This document shows positions 8,642 through 16,305 of a stretch of DNA of 64,000 nucleotides, piece after piece. Under the pieces are notes generated by a model. That model saw only the letters and a list, made by a program, of their open reading frames with translations. It did not search any database and was not told the origin of the DNA. The DNA is from Streptomyces tibetensis (GTDB lineage Bacteria; Actinomycetota; Actinomycetes; Streptomycetales; Streptomycetaceae), in contig NZ_SZVW01000001.1 of the NCBI RefSeq assembly GCF_007655005.1, positions 496,001-560,000 on the forward strand, given 5' to 3'. Numbering within the stretch: the first letter of the stretch is position 1; every line of letters begins with the position of its first letter. The translations under genes were made by a program, and so were the position numbers.

Positions 8642-9370
8642 ATGACCGCACAGCCCGCACGCCCTGAGCGCACCGGTCCCGGGACCGCCTCGGTCATCAG
8701 GGTCTCGCCGTTCAAGCCTTCGCTCGTGAAAGCGGTGTTCAGGGACGTGACCCCGATGCACGTCTCTCGGTCGGCCGCGTGGGCCGCCGCGTCGGTGACG
8801 CGGACCGTGCTGACGGAGATCATCGACGGCGCGAGGAGGGCGGCGGCAGAGGAGGCCCGCAAGAAGCTGGTTCCCGGGGACCTTCTCTCTGCGATCGGCC
8901 GGAACGTCGAGCTCGACGTGGGGAACCAGTGGTACTGCCACAGCCCGACGTTCCACGGCAAGCGCAGCAGGTCGCGCGAACCGGGTGCTGTGGTCGGCGC
9001 CCACAGGTTCGAGGCCGGGGTCAAGAAGTTGCTGCGCAGCCAGGGGGCGACGGCCGTCCCGGTGATGGTCCGCGACCTGGACGGAATCGCGAGCGCGTTC
9101 CTGACGGACCTCGCCCGGGACGCGGCCATGGTCGTCCGCGAGGGCGGGGTCAAACGATTCGGTTCGGTCACCCTGGAGATACCGGGCGAACCGGCCCCAC
9201 CCCAGCTCCTGGAGGATTCCCTCCTGGCCCTGTCCGTCCGCAGGGGGGACAGGCGGACCATCGGCAGGGATGACATCCTGGCCGCCACCACGATTCAGTT
9301 GTTCGGCGGTGTCAGGCAGCGAGCCCTCACCGAAGCACGCACGGCGACACAGAACACGTCGGCCGGCTGA
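8642..9370 (+). CDS. histone-fold doublet protein (H2A-like plus H2B-like halves)
   Basis: The protein has 242 residues and, by my reading, two consecutive histone folds. Fold 1: helix 1 about 23-36 (FKPSLVKAVFRDV), helix 2 about 42-71 (ASVTRTVLTEIIDGARRAAA), then KKLVPGDLLSAIGRNVEL at 74-91, which parallels the end of H2A (R-I-I-P-x-x-L-x-x-A-I-x-x-D-x-E-L). Fold 2: helix 1 about 123-134 (FEAGVKKLLRSQ), helix 2 about 140-168 (DLDGIASAFLTDLARDAAMV), and after an insertion at 170-204, RRTIGRDDILAATTIQLF at 204-221, which matches the R-T-I-x-x-x-D-I pattern of histone loop 2 and helix 3. A basic linker GKRSRSREP joins the halves. ATG 8642 follows CAGGGAG by 11 bp. It stands alone. A nucleoid-binding role is inferred; a transcription-factor-like (NF-Y/CBF) role is the alternative. 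Confidence 0.7.
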   Translation: MTAQPARPERTGPGTASVIRVSPFKPSLVKAVFRDVTPMHVSRSAAWAAASVTRTVLTEIIDGARRAAAEEARKKLVPGDLLSAIGRNVELDVGNQWYCHSPTFHGKRSRSREPGAVVGAHRFEAGVKKLLRSQGATAVPVMVRDLDGIASAFLTDLARDAAMVVREGGVKRFGSVTLEIPGEPAPPQLLEDSLLALSVRRGDRRTIGRDDILAATTIQLFGGVRQRALTEARTATQNTSAG

Positions 9371-9438
9371 GCGGGTGCGGCCGACATCGCCGCCCGCACC
9401 CTCATCGGCTACCGCGGACCCGCCACAGGACATGGCCT

Positions 9439-10233
9439 CTAGGCCAGCAGGCCCGGCTCGCTCCGGCTGATGTCCTCCCACATCGGCTGGTAGTTGATCC
9501 ACGCCACCAGGTCGCCGCCCAGCTGCTCTCGCGTCGCCACCGCCATCCGGTGATCGATGCGGACGGGCCGCCCCGCCGCCTGAGCCGTCAGCTGCACCTG
9601 GCAGGAACGCTCCATCGACACGAACCACCAGGCCGCCGCGTCCACCGAGTCGCCGACGGTCAGCAGCCCGTGGTTGCGCAGCACGAGCGCCTTGCGGGAG
9701 CCGAGCACCTCGGCGATGCGCCGCCCCTCCTCGGCGTCGACGGAGACCCCGGTGTACGTGTCGTAGAGGGCGTGATCCTCGTAGAAGGCGCAGCTCTCCT
9801 GGGTGATCGGCTCCAGGAGTTCGCCGAGGGCCGCGAGCGCCCTGCCGTGCACCGAGTGGCAGTGGGCGACGGCGACCACGTCCGGCCGGGCGGCGTGGAC
9901 CTGGGCGTGCACGGTGAAGGCGGCCTGGTTGACGTGGTAGGCGCCCTCGACGACCTGGCCGTCCTGGTTGGCGAGCACGAGGTCGCTCACGGTGACGTGC
10001 CGGAAGGGCATCCCGAACGGGTTGACCCAGAAGCAGTCGGTGAACTCCGGGTCGCGGGCGGTGATGTGCCCGGAGACGCCGTCCTCGAAGCCGAGTCGCC
10101 CGAAGATCCTCAGGGCGCCCGCGAGCCGTTCCTTGCGGTGCCTGCGCTCGTCCTCGACCGACTCGTGCATCGGCGGCATGGCGAACCGCAGCCGGTCGGT
10201 GGGCAGCGGCAGGGGCGGCGTGGGCCCGTGCAT
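9439..10233 (-). CDS. class II aldolase/adducin-family protein
   Basis: The protein has 264 residues and the class II aldolase fold. Zinc ligands are visible as His124 and His126 in VAHCHSVHG and a third His near 186 in LRNHGLL. The substrate phosphate/anion region has SGHITARDP and NPFGMPF. The EGAYHVNQAAFTVHAQVHAARP segment fits the adducin-like subgroup, which includes aldolases, epimerases and decarboxylases acting on small hydroxy-sugar or hydroxy-acid phosphates. The exact substrate cannot be read from the sequence. A 7-bp GC stem (9374-9400) between it and the convergent histone-fold gene may act as a weak terminator. Confidence 0.88.
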   Translation of the reverse strand: MHGPTPPLPLPTDRLRFAMPPMHESVEDERRHRKERLAGALRIFGRLGFEDGVSGHITARDPEFTDCFWVNPFGMPFRHVTVSDLVLANQDGQVVEGAYHVNQAAFTVHAQVHAARPDVVAVAHCHSVHGRALAALGELLEPITQESCAFYEDHALYDTYTGVSVDAEEGRRIAEVLGSRKALVLRNHGLLTVGDSVDAAAWWFVSMERSCQVQLTAQAAGRPVRIDHRMAVATREQLGGDLVAWINYQPMWEDISRSEPGLLA

Positions 10234-10422
10234 AGGTCCTCCAGCAGTGGTTCTGCGTACGGGCGGAAATTACCGTCCGTGAGGCCGGGAAGGACAGAAG
10301 CGGTTCGTGAAGATGCCACGAGCGCCCCTGTGAGCATCCTGTGCCCATGCGTGTGCCCCCTGGCTCCCACACCCCACGAATAGCCGACAGAGGATGTCGG
10401 GATTCGGCGCGACACTCTTCCC

Positions 10423-10896
10423 ATGACAGTGAACTGGGCGGCTTTCGCCGCGGCCGAACCGGGCCTGGCCGACACCGTCGAGAAGCGTTTCGGCGCCCAT
10501 ACGCACCACATCCTCGCCACCCTCCGTAAGGACGGCTCGCCCCGCACCAGCGGGCTGGAGGTGCGGTTCCTGAACGGCGAACTGTGGCTCGGCATGATGC
10601 CGGACTCGCTCAAGGCCCTCGACCTGCGCCGCGACCCGCGCTTCGCGCTCCAGGCCAATCCCGGGGAGGGCACGGGCATGGGCGGCGGCGACGTCCGGGT
10701 CAGCGGCCGGGCGATCGAGGTCGACGACGTGGAGACCAAGGCCGGATACGTCGAAGAGGTGGAACCGCCGGAGCCGTTCCACCTCTTCCGCACCGAGCTG
10801 ACCGAGGTCGTGAGGACCTACGTCGAGGACGACACGTACCTCGTCGTCCAGGTCTGGACGCCCGGCGCTCCCCTGCGCACGATCAAGCGCACCTAG
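10423..10896 (+). CDS. pyridoxamine 5'-phosphate oxidase-fold (FMN/F420 split-barrel) protein
   Basis: The protein has 157 residues and the split-barrel pattern: HHILATLRKDGSPRTSGLEVRF, then LWLGMMPDSLKALDLRRDPRFALQ, and the strand ending YLVVQVWTPG. Members bind FMN, F420 or haem and reduce small molecules. No ribosome binding site precedes the ATG; a GACACT -10-like element at 10411-10416 places transcription start at or very near the ATG, so the mRNA is probably leaderless. It converges on guaA with 15 bp between stops. Confidence 0.85.
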   Translation: MTVNWAAFAAAEPGLADTVEKRFGAHTHHILATLRKDGSPRTSGLEVRFLNGELWLGMMPDSLKALDLRRDPRFALQANPGEGTGMGGGDVRVSGRAIEVDDVETKAGYVEEVEPPEPFHLFRTELTEVVRTYVEDDTYLVVQVWTPGAPLRTIKRT

Positions 10897-10911
10897 GGGC
10901 CGAGCGGGAGG

Positions 10912-12492
<1,581 letters not shown>

Positions 12493-12604
12493 GGGGTGCC
12501 TTCCGGCGGTGGGGCGGGGGTCTTGTGCCACCCGATTCTACCGGGGGGCCGCCGGGCTCCTTCCGTGCACCGGACCACCACCCCGTCTCAGGATGCGAAC
12601 CGGC

Positions 12605-12633
12605 TTGGACGGCCCCGGGACGGGGTGCATACT
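12605..12633 (+). promoter_or_regulatory. sigma-70-type promoter of the chorismate mutase leader
   Basis: TTGGAC at 12605-12610 and CATACT at 12628-12633 are separated by 17 bp, a good housekeeping promoter for Streptomyces. The expected transcription start is about 12640-12641, which is the ATG of the short leader ORF, so the leader would be translated without any 5' UTR. Confidence 0.7.
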
Positions 12634-12640
12634 TGCCCCC

Positions 12641-12712
12641 ATGTTCCAGCAGCAGACGTTCGTCTTTACCTATGGCATCCGGCCCGCCGGACGCCATGGT
12701 CGTGCTGCTTGA
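12641..12712 (+). CDS. leaderless Phe/Tyr leader peptide (attenuator) of chorismate mutase
   Basis: A 23-residue ORF starts exactly where transcription is predicted to start. It encodes MFQQQTFVFTYGIRPAG and six more residues, with three Phe and one Tyr codon in its first eleven. The downstream gene makes prephenate, the precursor of Phe and Tyr, so these are the expected control codons. A hairpin with 10-bp arms (12674-12695, one mismatch) overlaps the codons just after the Tyr, and an 11-bp terminator follows (12737-12763). CGGCCCG at 12680-12686 can instead pair with CGGGCCG at 12742-12748, which would break the terminator. This is the layout of ribosome-mediated attenuation; it is inferred, not proven. 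Confidence 0.6.
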   Translation: MFQQQTFVFTYGIRPAGRHGRAA

Positions 12713-12734
12713 GCTACTGACAAGCGACTTCCCA

Positions 12735-12765
12735 GGCGCCCCGGGCCGACAAGGCCCGGGGCGTC
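12735..12765 (+). terminator. attenuator terminator hairpin before chorismate mutase
   Basis: Arms CGCCCCGGGCC (12737-12747) and GGCCCGGGGCG (12753-12763) pair perfectly around the loop GACAA; a further G-U and G-C pair extend the stem to 13 bp. It lies between the leader peptide stop (12712) and the chorismate mutase ATG (12823). There is only a T-rich, not a poly-T, tail, which is usual in Streptomyces. Confidence 0.7.
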
Positions 12766-12822
12766 TGTCGTCGTCCGGGCCCTGCCGCCCCGGGGCAGCC
12801 CCCCGACGACGAGGAGCCCCCT

Positions 12823-13104
12823 ATGACCGCCATCGACGTGACCGGCGCCCGCACCCCCGAGGCCGCGGACGTGATCACCGGCGCGCGCGAGCGGATCGAC
12901 GCGCTCGACGACCGGATCATCGGTCTGATCCAGGAACGGGTGGCCGTCTCCGCCGTCATCCAGGAGGCACGGATCGCCTCCGGCGGCCGGCGTGTGAACC
13001 TCTCCCGCGAGATGGACGTCCTCGGCCACTACAGGGAGGCGCTGGGCAAGCCGGGCACCGCGCTCGCGATGACCCTGCTGGAGCTGTGCCGCGGCAAGAT
13101 CTGA
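12823..13104 (+). CDS. chorismate mutase, AroQ class
   Basis: The protein has 93 residues, all helical, and catalyses the rearrangement of chorismate to prephenate for Phe and Tyr synthesis. The AroQ pattern is visible: RERIDALDDRIIGLIQERVAV in helix 1 (with the catalytic Arg and the Asp-Asp-x-Ile pattern), then IQEARIASGG (Lys/Arg site) and the C-terminal LLELCRGKI. The length fits monofunctional actinobacterial enzymes. A GGAG ribosome site precedes the ATG. Expression is probably set by the leader peptide and terminator immediately upstream. Confidence 0.92.
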   Translation: MTAIDVTGARTPEAADVITGARERIDALDDRIIGLIQERVAVSAVIQEARIASGGRRVNLSREMDVLGHYREALGKPGTALAMTLLELCRGKI

Positions 13105-13113
13105 AGCGGCCCC

Positions 13114-13149
13114 GCGGGTCCGGCGGGTCCGGCGGGTCCGGCGGGTCCA
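13114..13149. repeat. 9-bp tandem repeat, four copies
   Basis: The unit CGGGTCCGG is repeated head to tail about four times directly after the chorismate mutase stop codon. It is probably a replication-slippage repeat; no function is visible. Confidence 0.75.
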
Positions 13150-13653
13150 CGAAACCCGACAGGGACGACAGGCCCGGCGGGTTCGACGGGTCCGGGATCC
13201 GTGTTCCCGGGACAGACGTACGCCTCCCTCTCACCCGTACGGCGCGTGACCGCCCCCGCACCGCGTCGTTGGTCCCGGTGTCCGTGCCAGCCAGGGGCGG
13301 GCCCGAAAGAACCACGCGTGGCTCACTGGGGCGATGAGACGCACGGATCGTGCCGTGCGTCGTGGGACCTCGCTCCAGGGAAGTGACCGGACGGCAGGGG
13401 ACAGCAGCCCGGTCACCCATGAGAACGGTCGGCTCCGGGGACGCCCGGGGCCGACCGGCGGACCTTGCATAAATGCACAAGTCTGGGTCAAACGGTTGCG
13501 GGCGCCGCGTTCATCCAGCACGATGCGTACACAGCCCAAGTCCCCTCGCGGACACCCGCATTGCCCCACTGCCAGAGGTACGGACCAGCGGCGCAACCCC
13601 CCGGCGCCGCTTCCAGGCACCGGCGCTGCCCTGACGTCGGTGCTGACGAGAAG

Positions 13654-13686
13654 AAGGGCCCCGCGGCTCCACCCCGCGGGGCCCTT
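13654..13686. terminator. bidirectional terminator hairpin
   Basis: Arms AAGGGCCCCGCGG (13654-13666) and CCGCGGGGCCCTT (13674-13686) pair perfectly over 13 bp with a 7-nt loop. The A run before and T run after make it usable in both directions, separating the chorismate mutase side from the leftward gene ending at 13817. Confidence 0.8.
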
Positions 13687-13708
13687 CGCTCTGCGCAGGT
13701 ACCGGTCC

Positions 13709-13832
13709 CCGTCCGGCCAGGTCGGGTCAGGTGCGGGTCACCGTCCGGCCGGGTCCGGCCAGGTCAGGTCAGGTCAGGTGCGGGTCACCGTCCGGCCAGG
13801 TCACCGTCAGGTCAGGTCAGGTGCGGGTCACC
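13709..13832. repeat. imperfect tandem repeat reaching into the end of a gene
   Basis: GTGCGGGTCACC occurs three times (13731-13742, 13778-13789, 13821-13832), linked by runs of the pentamer AGGTC and by GTCCGGCC. The last copy contains the 3' end of the leftward gene, so the final Arg-Val-Thr-Arg-Thr residues and stop codon of that protein (13817) are made of repeat DNA. Repeat contraction or growth could change the C-terminus. Confidence 0.75.
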
Positions 13833-14998
13833 CTCCCGCAGTGGCCACCGTCGCCGTGGTCGATGTCCTTGCTCCGGTCGTACGGGTCCGTCGCCGGGCC
13901 GCTCGGGTCCGGGCCCGCGGACCGGCTCGACGGGAACCCCGGGTGCAGGTAACCGTCGTAGACGTCGCAGGAGGAGTTGCCGATCTCCTGGTCGTACTTC
14001 ACCAACAGGAGCCGGCCCGGTGTGACCTTGTACCGGGCGGGGTCGGCGAGTTCGACGTCGAGGACTCTGCGCACGATGGTGCGGGTGACCTCGGGAGGGC
14101 CGTCGGCCCGCACGACGGGGTAGACGAAGGTGTAGTCGGCGCGCACCGCCACGCCTCCCTGCGAGCCCTTCTTGAACGTCATGCGCCCGCGGGCCTTGAT
14201 CACGTCGCCGACCGGCCGGATCTCGTCGGGGTCGAAGCGGCTGAACAGCGTCACCGGGTCGTGCTCCCTGCTCGGGGAGCGCAGCCCGGTGTCGAGTTCG
14301 TCGAAGAGTTCGGGCTGCTTGGGGTCGAGCACGGAGAGCGCGGCAGCGGGGCGCGCCCCGCGTACGGTCTTCGGGTCGAGGTTGGCGCCCACGAGCAGCT
14401 TCTTGGTCAGCTTCAGCGCCTCCTCCACCCGGTCCGCGGGGACCGCGCCGACGGCCTTCGCCTCCGGCAGGACGATGCCGGCCTCGCCGTCGGCCCAGCG
14501 CAGGGCCGGGGAGCCGGCGAACGGCCGGTCCAGAGTGGGGGTTTCCGGGTCCGACGCACCGGGCGCGGCGGTCGGCGCCGCCGTCTCCGCGGGCAGCGGT
14601 GAGGCCTCGGCGGCCCCGGAACCCCCGGTGCCGAAGGGGTCGCCGGGCAGGAGTGACGGCTTCAGGGCGACCAGCACCACGGCCGCCGCGACGGTCACAC
14701 CGAGCACGGCCCACAGCTTGCGGCGCCGGGCCGCACGGCCGTTCATCTCCTTCCCCCAAGCTCTCGACTTCGCTCGAGCAGGGGCGACCCCCATGGCGGG
14801 GCCGGTACGCCACCCGGGAGGCTGTTCGCCCCGGGCGTCCTGTTCGCGCAGCCGCTCGGTCACCATGCGGGCCCGCGCGGACGGCTCCTTCGGAGCGGAG
14901 GAACGGATGTCCCGCTCGGTGTCACGGGTGAACTGCTCCCAGACGTCGTCGGGGAGCCCGGAGGCCGACGACGGATCGTCGGACGGTTTCTCAGGCAC
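13817..14998 (-). CDS. single-pass membrane-anchored protein of unknown function
   Basis: The GTG at 14998 gives 393 residues. The first ~105 residues are charged and cytoplasmic (DDVWEQFTRDTERDIR, KEPSARARMVTERLR), one membrane helix follows (about 98-118, LWAVLGVTVAAAVVLVAL), then a Pro/Ala/Thr linker and an extracellular domain of about 240 residues with LFSRFDPDEIRPVGDVIKARG and a pair of Cys-containing regions near the end (SSCDVYDGYLHPGF, GGHCGRV). No catalytic motif is recognised. It is divergent from the LAETG surface protein gene, with a perfect inverted repeat between them. Confidence 0.75.
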   Translation of the reverse strand: MPEKPSDDPSSASGLPDDVWEQFTRDTERDIRSSAPKEPSARARMVTERLREQDARGEQPPGWRTGPAMGVAPARAKSRAWGKEMNGRAARRRKLWAVLGVTVAAAVVLVALKPSLLPGDPFGTGGSGAAEASPLPAETAAPTAAPGASDPETPTLDRPFAGSPALRWADGEAGIVLPEAKAVGAVPADRVEEALKLTKKLLVGANLDPKTVRGARPAAALSVLDPKQPELFDELDTGLRSPSREHDPVTLFSRFDPDEIRPVGDVIKARGRMTFKKGSQGGVAVRADYTFVYPVVRADGPPEVTRTIVRRVLDVELADPARYKVTPGRLLLVKYDQEIGNSSCDVYDGYLHPGFPSSRSAGPDPSGPATDPYDRSKDIDHGDGGHCGRVTRT

Positions 14999-15072
14999 GA
15001 AGTCAAGATCTAAGCGGGTGGCAAGCGCCTTCACAAGAAGGTCTCGGGTGTGACCCAGCGCACATAAAAATT

Positions 15073-15100
15073 CTGTGAATGGCAGCACAACCATTCACAG
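15073..15100. promoter_or_regulatory. perfect 10-bp inverted repeat in a divergent promoter region
   Basis: CTGTGAATGG (15073-15082) and CCATTCACAG (15091-15100) are perfect arms around an 8-bp spacer, next to an A-rich stretch (CATAAAAATT). It lies between two divergent genes, 75 bp from the leftward start and 113 bp from the rightward start, and looks like an operator for a dimeric regulator. The regulator is unknown. Confidence 0.55.
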
Positions 15101-15212
15101 GTTTCACGGATCAAACCAGCCGAACCAAGGGCCACTCCCGCGCCCCACACGCGGAGGCCTCCCCCAACGTTCGTACCGCATCCCGCGGTACGCCGGACTC
15201 TCCGAGGTCTTC

Positions 15213-16199
15213 ATGAAGCTTCGCCGCGCCATGGCAGCAGCGGCCGCAACGGCGGTCATAGCCCCGGTGGCACTGCTCGCGGCACCGGCCGCGTACGCGA
15301 CCGACGAAACCACGCCTACGCCGAGCGCGTCCGTGAGCGAGTCCGCTCCCGAGACGTCGGCCTCGCCTTCCGCTTCCGAGTCCACGCCCGCCGCGAGCAC
15401 CACGCCGGCTCCGAGCACGTCCGCGAGCGCGTCCGCTCCCGAGACGTCGAGCTCGCCGAGCGCGTCCGCGAGCGAGTCCTCCCCGTCGCCGAGCGCGTCC
15501 GAGCCGGAGGAGTCGGAGTCCCCGGACCCCGAGCCCTCGGTGTGCGAGGACACCAAGGTCGACGTCGGCATCTCCGGCCTGCCCGGCAAGATCGCGGCGG
15601 GCAGCGGCTGGCACAAGTTCTCCCTGAACGTGCTGAACAACTCCGACTCCACCCTGAACGACCTCGACTTCTTCGCCGGGGCCTCCCCCGACAAGAACGG
15701 CGAGGAGCTGTTCACCAGCAAGCAGGTCCAGCTCCAGGCCTGGGACCCCCAGGACAAGACCTGGGTCGACCTCAACGAGGGCGGCTACGCGGTCGGTTAC
15801 GTCGGCTACACCGACGAGCTGAAGCCCGACTACGAGGTGGACATCCCGCTGCGCCTCAACGTCAGCAAGTCCGCCCCGGTCGGCGCCGGCTTCTCCCTCG
15901 GCGCGACGATCTACGGCGACAACGACGCCGAGTGCACCGGCTTCGGCGACGTGTCGTACAAGTTCCAGATCGTCTCCTCCGGTACGGACACCGACGGCAC
16001 CAAGCCGCAGGAAGGCGGCAAGGCGCCCGTCACCGACGAGAAGCCGAGCGGCAACACGCCGGAGGTCACCGGCAGCCTCGCCGAGACCGGCTCCAGCTCC
16101 GCCCTGCCGATGATCAGCCTCGTCGGCGGTGCCGCGGTCGTCGCCGGTGCCGGCGCGATCTTCGTGGTCCGTCGCCGCAAGGCCGGCGTCCAGGCGTAA
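15213..16199 (+). CDS. LAETG-anchored surface protein with Ser/Pro-rich stalk
   Basis: The protein has 328 residues: a signal peptide (1-30, KLRRAMAAAAATAVIAPVALL then APAAYA), a low-complexity Ser/Thr/Pro/Glu stalk (about 31-110), a folded domain with two Cys (about 111-255), and a C-terminal sorting signal LAETG, a hydrophobic helix and a basic RRRK tail. LAxTG is the motif used by class E sortases in Streptomyces, so it should be linked to peptidoglycan. The folded domain has the look of an Ig-like adhesin or DUF-type wall protein (NVLNNSDSTLNDLDFFAG). GAGG lies 5 bp before the ATG. A strong terminator follows. Confidence 0.88.
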   Translation: MKLRRAMAAAAATAVIAPVALLAAPAAYATDETTPTPSASVSESAPETSASPSASESTPAASTTPAPSTSASASAPETSSSPSASASESSPSPSASEPEESESPDPEPSVCEDTKVDVGISGLPGKIAAGSGWHKFSLNVLNNSDSTLNDLDFFAGASPDKNGEELFTSKQVQLQAWDPQDKTWVDLNEGGYAVGYVGYTDELKPDYEVDIPLRLNVSKSAPVGAGFSLGATIYGDNDAECTGFGDVSYKFQIVSSGTDTDGTKPQEGGKAPVTDEKPSGNTPEVTGSLAETGSSSALPMISLVGGAAVVAGAGAIFVVRRRKAGVQA

Positions 16200-16230
16200 G
16201 CCACAGCGGCCGACAGGCCGCAGCACCAAG

Positions 16231-16276
16231 CAGAAGAGGGACCTGCGCTCGGAGGGGGGTGCAGGTCCCTCTTCTG
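16231..16276 (+). terminator. terminator hairpin after the LAETG protein
   Basis: Perfect 16-bp arms CAGAAGAGGGACCTGC (16231-16246) and GCAGGTCCCTCTTCTG (16261-16276) with a 14-nt G-rich loop. It separates the surface protein gene from the convergent GMC oxidoreductase and can serve both. Confidence 0.88.
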
Positions 16277-16305
16277 TGTCGTCTTCTGAGTGAGGATCCC
16301 GGCGA

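Larger units (their letters stand above)
13105..13816. other. gene-free region with simple repeats, a palindrome and a strong terminator
   Basis: These 712 bp follow chorismate mutase. They contain a 9-bp tandem repeat (GGTCCGGCG, about four copies, 13114-13149), a palindrome TGCAT-AA-ATGCA at 13466-13477, a strong hairpin at 13654-13686, and the repeat at 13709-13832. No ORF in it has convincing coding character. Confidence 0.55.

Noticed and set aside
13473-13634. A 53-codon ORF starting at 13473 and ending 20 bp before the terminator
   Set aside because: No ribosome site, and a Ser/Arg/Pro-rich product without clear codon bias; a real small gene cannot be excluded but is not supported.
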